A DNA stretch of 64,000 nt from Robbsia sp. KACC 23696. GTDB lineage: Bacteria > Pseudomonadota > Gammaproteobacteria > Burkholderiales > Burkholderiaceae. Under the pieces are notes generated by a model. That model saw only the letters and a list, made by a program, of their open reading frames with translations, had not been told where the DNA came from and did no database searches. Position numbers and translations under genes: made by a program. The stretch lies in contig NZ_CP156627.1 in NCBI RefSeq assembly GCF_039852015.1, positions 1,426,001-1,490,000 on the forward strand. Direction: 5' to 3'. Below, piece by piece: positions 15,974-24,304 of the stretch. The stretch's first letter is position 1. Every line of letters starts with the position of its first letter.

Positions 15974-16951
15974 ATGGAACAGACAACGATAACGGTAGTA
16001 GGCGCGACCGGAACGCTGGGAACCTTGATTGTTCGTACGCTGTTGGCGCGCGGCGTACACGTCCGCGCGGTGGTTCGTGCGACCAGCAACCGCGCCAAAC
16101 TGGAGGCGCTCGGGGTAGGGGACTTTGTTGTAGCGGATCTGATGCAGCCCGACGCCTTACAGCGCGCTCTGGAAGCCGAACCTCGCGCGACGGCCGTGAT
16201 TGCTTGCGCGGCAGGGTTTAGCGCGCATTCCAGGCGGACAAAGGGAAACGACGCCAGGACGGATACCGAGGGCTATCGCCACTTGATTGACGCGAGCAAG
16301 CGCGCGGGTTTGCCGCGTTTCATCTTGATCTCGATTCTTGAATGCGATAAGGCCGTTGGCGTGCCCCATTTCCATCAGAAGTTCGTGACGGAGCAATATC
16401 TGGCGGAGAGGCAACAGCCTTACCTGGCCCTTCGCGCTGCAGCTTTCCTCGATAGATCAAGAGACGTCCTGGCCGAAAAGGTCAAGAACGGGATTTTCCC
16501 CGATGTGGCCCCAGGCGTCGCGATGGACATGGTTTACGCGCCGGATCTGGCGCGATATGCGGTTGAGGCCGCGTTGGACTTGCCGTCGTCGGCGTTGAAC
16601 CAGAGTGTCGATATATGTTGTGATGCGCCCGCTACAGGGCCGATCGTGGCCGAGGCATTCACGCGTGCGATGGGCCGAAAGGGCGTTGCGAAACCAGCGT
16701 TCTCGCCCCTGTTGACGTTTGCGTTGCCGTTGATCGTGCGAATCGTCCCCTCGCTTCGGGAACGCCTGTTCCGTAGCCTGAAAACGGAGTGGGTTCCGAC
16801 CACTGGATATATGAGCGCCGGGGAAGCGCATCGCGACATCAGCTGTTACCTGATGCAGCGGTACAACTGGATTCGGCCACATCAATTCAATGACGGTATA
16901 GCGCCGGCCGTCACAAAGGAAAAACTTAACCCGGTGTCCGGCGTGAGTTGA
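15974..16951 (+). CDS. NmrA-like NAD(P)-binding protein with IS3-derived C-terminus
   Basis: Residues 1 to about 263 form an atypical SDR of the NmrA/NAD(P)H-binding type: ITVVGATGTLGTLIVRTLL at the N-terminus (GxxGxxG), then VVADLMQPDAL and ACAAGFSAHSRR. From about base 16765 the frame runs into LFRSLKTEWVPTTGYMS, NWIRPHQFN and KEKLN, which is the C-terminal end of an IS3-family OrfB transposase, not an NmrA tail. The original 3' end is lost and the gene now ends at the IS stop codon. The Rossmann core is intact and the fusion may still fold. It is divergent from the broken AraC gene, the usual arrangement for such regulator and target pairs. Confidence 0.75.
   Translation: MEQTTITVVGATGTLGTLIVRTLLARGVHVRAVVRATSNRAKLEALGVGDFVVADLMQPDALQRALEAEPRATAVIACAAGFSAHSRRTKGNDARTDTEGYRHLIDASKRAGLPRFILISILECDKAVGVPHFHQKFVTEQYLAERQQPYLALRAAAFLDRSRDVLAEKVKNGIFPDVAPGVAMDMVYAPDLARYAVEAALDLPSSALNQSVDICCDAPATGPIVAEAFTRAMGRKGVAKPAFSPLLTFALPLIVRIVPSLRERLFRSLKTEWVPTTGYMSAGEAHRDISCYLMQRYNWIRPHQFNDGIAPAVTKEKLNPVSGVS
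16768..16951 (+). mobile_element. IS3-family orfB 3' remnant fused to the NmrA-like gene
   Basis: About 60 codons match the end of an IS3-type OrfB transposase (FRSLKTEWVPTTGYMS through RPHQFNDGIAPAV). The catalytic DDE core is absent. A more degraded copy of the same tail lies at 30972-31037. Confidence 0.7.
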
Positions 16952-16973
16952 CCACTACATTTACCCATTAACC

Positions 16974-17678
16974 TTACTGCGCCATGGCATCCTTCAAATA
17001 GACGCTATGGGATAAACCACCCCTAACTTGTCGCGTCGTGTCGTCGACGAGGACTTCTTCGTCGCCCGCTTCGATCGCATCCAAGGCCATGCGCACGACG
17101 TCCTCTGGCTTTGATTTTGGAACATCCAGACCGCGCGTAAAGTCTGTGTCAATGAACCCAGCGTGAAATCCGGTGACTTGTGTGCTCTGCGCACGCAACT
17201 CGTTCCGTTGCGCGTTCGTCAGCGCCCACGCTGCGGCTTTGGAAACCGCGTAACCCGCAATCATCGGCGTGCTCGTCCAGCTAAAGAGGGACAAGATATT
17301 CAGAATCGTGCCGCCCCCGTTACGGCCCAACGCTGGCGCAAATGCTTCACCCATTGCTTGAGTCCCGAAGAGATTAGTTTCTAACTGCTCGCGTAAGGTT
17401 GCCGCTGCGCCTTCTTGCGTAACGCCGCCGATACGAACGATTCCGGCGTTATTGATGAGGAGGGTGATGTCCGAACACTCCTTTGCAACCGCCAGGACGT
17501 CATCGGGGTTCGTAATATCCAATTTGATGGGAATGACGCCGGGCAGATTCACTTTGGAAGGATCACGCGCGCCGGCGTACACTTTCTTGGCGCCCCGTGC
17601 CCAAGCTTCCGTCGCGAATTGCAGGCCCAAGCCACGATTAGCACCCGAAATAAACACAACTGAATCTTTGATCTTCAT
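16974..17678 (-). CDS. SDR family oxidoreductase under TetR control
   Basis: This is a 234-residue short-chain dehydrogenase with the usual landmarks: ISGANRGLGLQFA (nucleotide loop), KLDITNPDD, LLINNAGIVRIGG, and a YAVSK catalytic pair after the LNILSLFSW strand, so Ser is at the expected place. The start at 17678 follows TAGGAAAG; an upstream in-frame start at 17711 would have an odd hydrophobic leader and is rejected. The gene lies downstream of a TetR gene on the same strand, and both have the same palindrome in front of them. TetR-SDR pairs of this kind are often aldehyde or quinone stress modules; the substrate is unknown. Confidence 0.88.
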   Translation of the reverse strand: MKIKDSVVFISGANRGLGLQFATEAWARGAKKVYAGARDPSKVNLPGVIPIKLDITNPDDVLAVAKECSDITLLINNAGIVRIGGVTQEGAAATLREQLETNLFGTQAMGEAFAPALGRNGGGTILNILSLFSWTSTPMIAGYAVSKAAAWALTNAQRNELRAQSTQVTGFHAGFIDTDFTRGLDVPKSKPEDVVRMALDAIEAGDEEVLVDDTTRQVRGGLSHSVYLKDAMAQ

Positions 17679-17714
17679 GATGATCTTTCCTAAAAGTAGG
17701 TAATAAAACAATAA

Positions 17715-17734
17715 AATATGACGTTCATCATATT
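17715..17734. promoter_or_regulatory. TetR operator before the SDR gene
   Basis: AATATGA-N6-TCATATT, with A/T-rich extension on both sides, 37 bases before the SDR start. The same arms and spacing occur before the TetR gene at 18384. Confidence 0.75.
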
Positions 17735-17792
17735 TTTAATCGAGCAAATAAGAAAGACGGACCTACGTTAAACCGACCTCTGATACATACGC

Positions 17793-18371
17793 TTACTTAT
17801 ACCTGCTTAACAGAGATGCCCGGGCGGACGCCAAGACCGCACGTCCCGCATCGTTATCGCCTAATGCTCTCGCGAGTTGCATTGCGCCGATCAGTGCGGC
17901 TGTCACAGCCCAGATGTCTGATACTTCGGCATCATTGCCCATTGCGTCCTCTACTAACATTACAAGATTGCCGACAGCAATCCGCGAGGCGTCGACGACG
18001 TTCGCCGCTTGGTTGGGAAACTCTCCACACAGCGCCGCAACCGGACATCCATTTTCTCTATCCGCAATCTGCCCATCTGACAAATAGGTTTCGATAAATG
18101 CCCGAAATGCACTCAATCCTTGCTTACGCAGCGCAGACGCGTGCGTGGTGATGACCACAGCGATTTCCTTGCTTGCCTGCGCGACAGCCTGAGCCAGCAG
18201 CTCATCTCTGGACGCGAAGTGCGCGTAGAAGCCGCCGTGCGTCAAGCCAGCTTCTTTCATCACATCGGCAACACCGACATCACGAAAGCCATGTCTCCGT
18301 ACTGCACGAGCAGCAGTTGACACAATGCGTTCATGAGACAGCGCCTTTTTTCGACCAGATTCCGATTTCAT
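17793..18371 (-). CDS. TetR-family repressor
   Basis: This is a 192-residue TetR-type repressor. The N-terminal helix-turn-helix is typical (IVSTAARAVRRHGFRDVGVADVMKEAGLTHGGFYAHFASRDEL). The C-terminal part has the CPVAALCGEFPNQ segment common in regulators of the AcrR/TetR_C_16-like group that sit beside SDRs. The start at 18371 removes a short unlikely leader from an upstream start. An almost perfect 34-bp palindrome begins 12 bases before the start and matches the operator of the downstream SDR gene. It therefore very likely represses itself and the SDR. Confidence 0.88.
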   Translation of the reverse strand: MKSESGRKKALSHERIVSTAARAVRRHGFRDVGVADVMKEAGLTHGGFYAHFASRDELLAQAVAQASKEIAVVITTHASALRKQGLSAFRAFIETYLSDGQIADRENGCPVAALCGEFPNQAANVVDASRIAVGNLVMLVEDAMGNDAEVSDIWAVTAALIGAMQLARALGDNDAGRAVLASARASLLSRYK

Positions 18372-18383
18372 GTGTGTATGATA

Positions 18384-18417
18384 CATGAAAAATATGATGA
18401 GCATCATATTTTTCATG
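18384..18417. promoter_or_regulatory. 34-bp palindromic TetR operator
   Basis: Two 16-base arms (CATGAAAAATATGATG and its exact complement) are separated by AG. The core AATATGA-N6-TCATATT is shared with the SDR promoter site at 17715. Confidence 0.8.
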
Positions 18418-18620
18418 TTGCTACTTTTGCCAGTCAGAGCGACGAATGAGGCCGCAAACGTTTAAAGGTTTGGGGGTAGGGTCTTTGTCGGATATTGCGT
18501 CCGTGTCATGCATCAGGCCCGCACAGTAAAGCAACTCTCGATGGAAGTTAAGATTGCTTAGCTTGCTTGCCAACGCCTCGAAATAAAAGACACGGCAGGA
18601 GTGGTGATAAAGCAGAGGCG

Positions 18621-19256
18621 TTACGGTACGAGACTACGCAAGATAAGGCTGATCACCACGGACAAGGCCGCCTCGTTTTCCTCGCGCGAACGGTACTGTA
18701 AAGAGCCAGGATGAGAAAACAGCCGTACTGCTACGGCAACGCCGGCAGCCACTTCATCCAAAGGCGTCTTCCGTTCGAATTCGCCAGACTCTCTTCCCGC
18801 TTGAACCAACTCACGTACCATCGCGTCGAGGGCATCCTGATGGCCATTTGCCGTGCACCAAGACTCCTCCATTGCCGCCACAACCAACTCTTGCAGCCGT
18901 GATCCGTCGAAAAATATGTCAAAGCTACGCTCAAGCGTGAGCTGCATGAAGCGTCTCAGCCTTTGTGATTGCGTACCGGGTCCGTCTACAACCTGTCGTA
19001 GCGCCGCATCCATCTCGCCAAGCACGTTGGCGCATACCGCTTCGCCGATAGCTTGTTTTGACTTGAAAAAGCGATAAATATAGGTGCTAGAGACACCAAT
19101 CGCTTTCCCCAGGTCGGCAACCGACGTCTTGCGATAGCCAAACAGGCGAAAGTGATCAGCCGCCGCAGCAATGATCTGGAGACGTCGCTCGTGGTCGGCG
19201 TTGCCGCGTTGACCGGACGTGGGCAACTCAACTGACTGTGTGATAGTGGCATCCAT
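18621..19256 (-). CDS. TetR-family regulator, paralogue A of the efflux-pump repressor
   Basis: This is a 211-residue TetR-type repressor. The DNA-binding part reads HERRLQIIAAAADHFRLFGYRKTSVADLGKAIGVSSTYIYRFFKSK. It is clearly paralogous to the protein at 22457: same length, nearly identical helix-turn-helix, and matching blocks such as RLRRF, DIFFDG and GEFERKTPLDEV. The start at 19256 has AGGA upstream. Two 24-bp sites of the GTTAC-N14-GTAAC type lie in its upstream region (one degenerate). Both paralogues probably read the same operator, so they may cross-regulate the RND pump genes. What differs is likely the ligand pocket. Confidence 0.9.
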   Translation of the reverse strand: MDATITQSVELPTSGQRGNADHERRLQIIAAAADHFRLFGYRKTSVADLGKAIGVSSTYIYRFFKSKQAIGEAVCANVLGEMDAALRQVVDGPGTQSQRLRRFMQLTLERSFDIFFDGSRLQELVVAAMEESWCTANGHQDALDAMVRELVQAGRESGEFERKTPLDEVAAGVAVAVRLFSHPGSLQYRSREENEAALSVVISLILRSLVP

Positions 19257-19291
19257 GTCCTAATTATCCCTGAATCCTGCCGTTTTTTCCA

Positions 19292-19315
19292 GTTATATAA
19301 GATTGAAACTGTAAT
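19292..19315. promoter_or_regulatory. Degenerate efflux-regulon operator
   Basis: GTTAT-N14-GTAAT, one change per arm from the GTTAC-N14-GTAAC consensus, 36 bases before the TetR paralogue A start. Confidence 0.55.
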
Positions 19316-19409
19316 CTGAATCTATCGCATTCTGCTTGCCAACGTCATGCGCAATAAGGGTGTAACCCTAAAGGGCAACGATAGCGGTCACAGTCAATCT
19401 GGACATTTG

Positions 19410-19433
19410 GTTACAGAAATGATAAACTGTAAC
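19410..19433. promoter_or_regulatory. Efflux-regulon operator upstream of paralogue A and the IMPDH remnant
   Basis: GTTAC-N14-GTAAC with extended arms (GTTACAG / CTGTAAC). It lies in the 321-base gap between the TetR gene and the IMPDH remnant, so it may serve either direction. The gap also holds a short AGGGT-gta-ACCCT hairpin at 19357; nothing else is seen in it. Confidence 0.7.
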
Positions 19434-19577
19434 TACCCCAAAAGTTTGAATCGCGTTTCCGTGCCGCCCGCTGTTCCTGGGCCGCCACCTTGGTCGGCCA
19501 AGAAAACTGAACGTCAAAAATGAGGGTGCGATCTAGGCATAACGTCGGGCCTAGCGCATCACATAATGGAGTAACTC

Positions 19578-20703
19578 ATGGCCAAAGTTTTGCTGGAACC
19601 GTCACGCACATTTGGCGAATTTCTGCTTCTTCCAAATCTCACGTCGGAGGACACCACGCCAGCGAATGTGTCATTGGCCGCTCCGTTGGTAAAGTTCAAG
19701 CGTGGCACCAAGCGCCGAGAGGGAAGTTTATGGTGATCGTCACCTCGCGCGATTACATTCAAGAGGACTTTGAACAGGGGTCTTTAGTCGCCGATATCAT
19801 GAAGCCCGTAGAAAAAATCATCTCGGGTGTGGACGGTAGACATTAACCGAGGCAAACACGCTGATACGGCGCAACAAGCTCAATGTCCTGCCGATTCTCA
19901 ATAAAGAGGGTTATCTATGTTCGCTCGTCTTCCGGAAAGACTATGACGAACATGTGAACAACCCTCGCGAATTGCTCGACGAAAAGAAAAAATTATTGGT
20001 AGGCGCTGGGGTTAATACAAGAGATTTTGAAACGCGGATTCCCGCATTGGTCCAGGCGGATGCGAATATCTTTTGCATCGATTCGTCGGATGGTTTTTCT
20101 GTTTGGCAGAAGCACGTAATTGATTTCGTGCGGAATAAGTATGGCGACGAAGTCAAGATTGGTGCGGGAAATGTGGTTGATGCACGTGGCTTCAATTATC
20201 TTGCGGACGCTGGCGCCAATTTTGTGAAGGTGGGCATCGGCGGTGGAGCAATTTGCATCACGCGAGAGGAAGAAGGTATTGGACGAGGTCAAGCATCGGC
20301 TTTGATGGGTGTCGTCTCCGCGCGCGACGAATATTATGCAAAGACAGGCGTCTATATCCCCATATGCTCGGACAGCGGCATCGTCTATGACAATCATATG
20401 ATTGTCGCGTTGGCGATGGGCGCGGATTTTTTGATGATGGGTCGATATTTTGCGCGATTCGATGAGAGCCCTGCGGCGCTGGTGAAGCTGGGCTCAAGCT
20501 ACTACAAAGAATACTGGGGTGAAGGCTCGAATCGCGCCAGAAATTGGCAGCGTTACGATTCGGGCGACAAGGCAGATAGCAAGAGCGGCATGATCTTCGA
20601 GGAAGGAGTAGACGCCTACGTTCCCTATGCCGGCAGGTTATCGAAGAACGTGGATCTCACTGTTACGAAAATCAAATCGACGATGTGCAGTGCGGCAGCT
20701 TGA
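19578..20703 (+). pseudogene. IMP dehydrogenase (GuaB-like), deleted and frameshifted
   Basis: The remains of an IMP dehydrogenase, the NAD-dependent enzyme converting IMP to XMP in guanine nucleotide synthesis, lie in three pieces. From ATG 19578 (GGAG upstream) the frame encodes MAKVLLEPSRTFGEFLLLPN and on to about 19720. A deletion of roughly 100 codons and a frame change then lead to VIVTSRDY. One missing base near 19843 changes frame again into [19 protein letters not shown], and the rest to 20703 is continuous, with CIDSSDG, the active-site loop GGAICITRE and the flap [12 protein letters not shown]. Most of the first barrel half and the CBS region are gone. It stands between two TetR genes and beside an efflux pump; a housekeeping guaB must be elsewhere. 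Confidence 0.85.
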
Positions 20704-20879
20704 CGCTTCGTGAGTTCACGGAAAGTGCCGTGCTTACCGTCGTATCCGCATGAGCCTTCGCGAAGCCGGAACGAACGACGTTTTGAAGAAAGAGGAATCC
20801 GGTATCCGTAACGACTGATCTGCCTGTCGGGCAGACAAGCGCCGCCGATCCATTGGTGATGGTCGGTTGCTGCACGAAA

Positions 20880-22385
20880 TCATCTGATCGCGGCGGTTTT
20901 CGTACGAATGGTTCCCTGATCGCTCCACCCACCTCCTAACGCATTAAACGTCTCGATTGCTGAGCGCACGGTCGACGACTGCGCGACGATTCGCGCTTCT
21001 TGTATCTGCTGAAGCTGAGCATCAGCGGACAACAGGTCCAGTTGGCTATTGTGACCGGCCTGGTAACCCGTCGCGATTGAAGCACGCGCCTCGGCAAGAG
21101 ACGCTTCTCCATTCTTCAACACCTGTTGCTGCTCGTCATACTTCGCGAGCGCTGAGAACGCGTTTTCTACATCGGCGCTTGCCTGAAGCACGCTTTGGCG
21201 GTACGCGGCCAAGGCTTCTGCGTTTCTGCCTCGTGCCGCACGGACCTCCGCGTCAACACGCCCGAAGTCGAATAGTCTCCAACGTAGCCCAAAGACACCA
21301 AACGCCTCGTTAGCAGGTGACTCGAATAAATGTCCGCCTACCGTTGTTGTCGATCCAGCAAGCGCAGAGAGAGAGAACTTGGGGTAATAATCAGACAGCG
21401 CTACACCGATCCTTGCGTTCGAAGCCGCAAGTTGACGCTCCGCTGCAATGATATCCGGGCGGCGACGTAATAGCTCTGCTGGCCCGGTCGCAGTGCTGAT
21501 GGCGGGCGCGTTGGGTATCGGTGCAAGCGCATCGAGTTGTGCATCAGGTGTCCCTGGGTTGCGTCCCATAAGAACGTCTAGTGCGTTTCGAGCGCTCACT
21601 AATCCCGTTTGAAGGGCGGGTACAGTCGCGAATACGGCCGCATAAGAGGCTTGCGCTTGTTTAAGCTGCGTTTGAGGAGCCAGTCCGCGTGTGGCGAGCA
21701 GACCAATGAGTTTGACCCGTTCGCGTTGCGTCGACATTTCCTCTTGTGCGAGGTTTAGTCGCGCCTGTAAGGTCCTCACGAGGACATACGTGTCGGCCGT
21801 CGTGGAGATCACCTTCAGCCGCGCAGCGGTGGCCGCCGCTTGACTCGCTTCGTAATCCGCTCTGGCTGCTTCTGCATTTCGACGCAATCCGCCGGCAAGG
21901 TCAATCTCCCAGGACGCCTCGGCACCCACCGCATAGTCATAGGCATTCCGATTGTATCCCGGTAGGGACCGCGCTTCCGCGGCGACCACTGGATCTTCCA
22001 GAGAGAGATGGTTCCGGCTGGCCTGCGCGCTGATATTCGCTGAAGGCAGCAACGCCGACCGAGCGCTCTCTACCCCGGCACGGATTTGATCAACGCGGGC
22101 CATTGCTTGCGCGAGGTCTAGATTTTGGGCGAGCGCAACGTGGATGACGTGGTCAAGTTCCGGATCATCGAAGCCTTCCCACCAGTTAGACAGTGCGGGT
22201 GCCGTCTGAAGCGCGGACCGGTTCGTCACGTCTCGTGCGCCGGCGAAGTGATCAGGTAAAGAGACAGTCGGTGTTTTGTAGTTCGGCCCCACTGCACAGC
22301 CCGCAATAAACACGGTTGCAGTAGAGGCAGCTGCAGCAATAACGGCGTTCTTGAACGAAGCGAGCATGATAAGTTGCAACGTCAT
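20880..22385 (-). CDS. Outer-membrane efflux lipoprotein (NodT/OprM family)
   Basis: This is the outer-membrane channel of a tripartite RND pump, 501 residues, normal for the family. The N-terminal signal ends in the lipobox IAGC, so the mature chain is lipid-anchored; CAVGPNYKTP follows, typical of NodT-type factors. Two OEP repeats are seen (LDLAQAMARVDQIRAGVESARS near residue 85 and ARSALLPS; ADVENAFSALAKYDEQQ near 400), with LLRRRPDIIAAERQLAASNARIGVA between. An internal ATG at 22367 is an alternative start. It is divergent from TetR paralogue B and the adaptor and permease genes, with two operators in the 71-base gap, so all parts of the pump appear to be under one repressor type. Confidence 0.92.
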   Translation of the reverse strand: MTLQLIMLASFKNAVIAAAASTATVFIAGCAVGPNYKTPTVSLPDHFAGARDVTNRSALQTAPALSNWWEGFDDPELDHVIHVALAQNLDLAQAMARVDQIRAGVESARSALLPSANISAQASRNHLSLEDPVVAAEARSLPGYNRNAYDYAVGAEASWEIDLAGGLRRNAEAARADYEASQAAATAARLKVISTTADTYVLVRTLQARLNLAQEEMSTQRERVKLIGLLATRGLAPQTQLKQAQASYAAVFATVPALQTGLVSARNALDVLMGRNPGTPDAQLDALAPIPNAPAISTATGPAELLRRRPDIIAAERQLAASNARIGVALSDYYPKFSLSALAGSTTTVGGHLFESPANEAFGVFGLRWRLFDFGRVDAEVRAARGRNAEALAAYRQSVLQASADVENAFSALAKYDEQQQVLKNGEASLAEARASIATGYQAGHNSQLDLLSADAQLQQIQEARIVAQSSTVRSAIETFNALGGGWSDQGTIRTKTAAIR

Positions 22386-22394
22386 AAAAAGGAA

Positions 22395-22418
22395 GTTACA
22401 GTTTGGATCGCATGTAAC
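22395..22418. promoter_or_regulatory. Efflux-regulon operator, outer-membrane factor side
   Basis: GTTAC-N14-GTAAC (GTTACA / TGTAAC arms), 10 bases upstream of the outer-membrane factor start and 39 before TetR paralogue B. Confidence 0.75.
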
Positions 22419-22431
22419 TAGCTGTCAATAG

Positions 22432-22455
22432 GTTACGAGATTAATCAATTGTAAC
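22432..22455. promoter_or_regulatory. Efflux-regulon operator abutting the TetR B start codon
   Basis: GTTAC-N14-GTAAC ending one base before the ATG at 22457. It occupies the place of the ribosome binding site, so a protein bound here would block initiation and the mRNA may be nearly leaderless. Confidence 0.72.
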
Positions 22456-22456
22456 T

Positions 22457-23092
22457 ATGACAAAAACGCCAAATCTGCCCGACGAGTCTGCCGACTTGGG
22501 CCAGCGAGGAAATGCCGATCATGAGCGACGCCATCAGATCATAGCGGCCGCAGAGCAACATTTTCGACTGTATGGCTTTCGCAAAACTTCCGTTGCAGAC
22601 CTGGGAAAAGCGATCGGTGTCTCCAGTACCTACACTTACCGATTTTTTGAATCGAAGAAGGCTATCGGTGAGGCAGTCGTCGCATCCGTTCTGGGCCGTC
22701 TTGATCACGAATTGCGGCAAGTAGTGGAAGCGCCTGGAACCGCAACACAGAGACTTAGACGCTTCGTCGAGCTGACATTATCGAAGAGCCTCGATATTTT
22801 CTTCGATGGCACGCATATGCACGAGTTAGTCGCGGCGGCGGTCGAAGAGAACTGGGTGGCGACCTACCATCACGCCGCAGTACTACACGATATGATCCGA
22901 GAGCTGATTAGCGCTGGACGTTCGAGCGGAGAATTCGAGCGCAAAACGCCGTTAGACGACGTTTCGGATGGCGTCGCCGAAGCGCTACGTCTTTTCTACC
23001 ATCCGATGTCCTTGCAATTCCGTTCTCGTGCTGAGTTGGACAGGGCGATGTCGACCGTGGTCAGCTTGATTCTACGAAGCATGGTGCGATAA
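22457..23092 (+). CDS. TetR-family regulator, paralogue B, local repressor of the RND pump
   Basis: This is a 211-residue TetR-type repressor, paralogous to the protein at 18621. The DNA-binding part is HERRHQIIAAAEQHFRLYGFRKTSVADLGKAIGVSSTYTYRFFESK; the C-terminal helices diverge more. No Shine-Dalgarno is visible because the 24-bp operator reaches to the start codon; equal length with the paralogue supports this start. It lies between the divergent outer-membrane factor gene and the adaptor and permease genes, with operators on both sides. It should repress all three pump genes and itself, and be released by a pump substrate. Confidence 0.9.
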   Translation: MTKTPNLPDESADLGQRGNADHERRHQIIAAAEQHFRLYGFRKTSVADLGKAIGVSSTYTYRFFESKKAIGEAVVASVLGRLDHELRQVVEAPGTATQRLRRFVELTLSKSLDIFFDGTHMHELVAAAVEENWVATYHHAAVLHDMIRELISAGRSSGEFERKTPLDDVSDGVAEALRLFYHPMSLQFRSRAELDRAMSTVVSLILRSMVR

Positions 23093-23103
23093 ATGAGTTA
23101 CTG

Positions 23104-23143
23104 GTTATCATGTTACATCTTGACAAAATCGTAACGTGATAAC
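23104..23143. promoter_or_regulatory. 40-bp nested palindrome before the adaptor gene
   Basis: The inner part (23112-23135) is GTTAC-N14-GTAAC; an outer pair GTTATCA / TGATAAC extends it symmetrically. It is 37 bases upstream of the adaptor start. This is the fifth site of this type in 4 kb. Confidence 0.75.
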
Positions 23144-23179
23144 AGAATTCGGCAAAACTCATTCTATCGGAGTGCCGCC

Positions 23180-24304
23180 ATGTTTCCGCACTTGTCACAC
23201 AAGGCCTTAGCGCTCAGCGTCGCTGGGCTGCTTGTCGGGTCCATTGCTGCGTGTAGTCAATCTCACCCGGCTGACCCTCGTGTTGATCCCCCGCTGGTCG
23301 AATCTTGGACCGTCAAACCCGCCGGCACCGCTGACCGTAGCTTTACCGGCGTGGTTTCTGCACGCGTCGAAAGTGGCCTTGGTTTTCGGGTCAATGGAAA
23401 AATTATTCAGCGCTATGTCGACGTCGGTCAGCATGTCCGTCGCGGTGACGCATTAATGCGTCTTGACCCGGCTGACTTGGCCTTGGCGGTAGCGGCTCAG
23501 CAAGGTGTCGTGGAGGCGGCCAAAGCGCGGTCTGTGAAAGCGGATGCGGATCTTGCTCGTCTCCACGGGCTGGTCCAGCAAGGCGCGATATCGGCACAGG
23601 ACTACGATTTGTCGGTGGAGGCAGCGCGAATCGCAAAAGCCCAGCTAGCAGCAACGCTCGCGCAATCAGACCTCGCACGCAACGCCGACAAATATGGCAT
23701 CTTGCGAGCCGACTCTGACGGCTTCGTCGTCAGTCGTGCCGCAGATGTGGGGCAGGTTGTTGCTGCGGGGCAGACGGTACTCACGGTTGCTCAAGATGGT
23801 CCGCATGAAGCGCTTGTGAATTTGCCGGAAAATGTGCATCCCGCCCTCGGGTCGACCGCTTCCGCATCCCTATACGGATCATCCCAAGATGCTTTCCCCG
23901 CGCAGCTCCGGGAACTGTCTCGCTCCGGCGATGCCGTAACCCGAACGTACGCAGCCCGTTATGTATTGACCGGCGCCGGTGCAGCCGCCCCACTGGGGTC
24001 CACGGTCACGGTGAGCCTTCCGCAAACAGATAGCAGTAGCGACATGATCGTTCCGCTCGGAGCCCTTTATGACCGAGGCAAGGGGCCAGGTGTTTGGCAG
24101 ATCGGCGCCGATTCACGCCTTATGTTCCGACCGGTATCTGTGAAGTCTCTAGGTTCCGAAATGGCAACCATTTCATCGGGCCTTACCACCGGAGAAAAGG
24201 TGGCCGCGATCGGCACTCACCAACTCACCGATAACGAGCAAATCCGTATCGCCAGCGAAAAGTGGACCGATGGGAGCACTAGCACGGACGGGGAAAGCAA
24301 ATGA
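23180..24304 (+). CDS. RND efflux periplasmic adaptor (HlyD/MexH-like lipoprotein)
   Basis: This is the membrane-fusion protein of the pump, 374 residues. A signal peptide with the lipobox SIAAC predicts an inner-membrane lipid anchor. The order is the usual one: first barrel and lipoyl half (SGLGFRVNGKIIQRYVDVGQHVRRGDALMRLDP near residues 65-100), a coiled-coil hairpin (VVEAAKARSVKADADLARLHGLVQQGAISAQDYDLSVEAARIAKAQL), second lipoyl half (ILRADSDGFVVSRAADVGQVVAAGQTVLTVAQ), then beta-barrel and membrane-proximal parts. It overlaps the permease start by four bases (ATGA), so the two are translationally coupled. Confidence 0.93.
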   Translation: MFPHLSHKALALSVAGLLVGSIAACSQSHPADPRVDPPLVESWTVKPAGTADRSFTGVVSARVESGLGFRVNGKIIQRYVDVGQHVRRGDALMRLDPADLALAVAAQQGVVEAAKARSVKADADLARLHGLVQQGAISAQDYDLSVEAARIAKAQLAATLAQSDLARNADKYGILRADSDGFVVSRAADVGQVVAAGQTVLTVAQDGPHEALVNLPENVHPALGSTASASLYGSSQDAFPAQLRELSRSGDAVTRTYAARYVLTGAGAAAPLGSTVTVSLPQTDSSSDMIVPLGALYDRGKGPGVWQIGADSRLMFRPVSVKSLGSEMATISSGLTTGEKVAAIGTHQLTDNEQIRIASEKWTDGSTSTDGESK

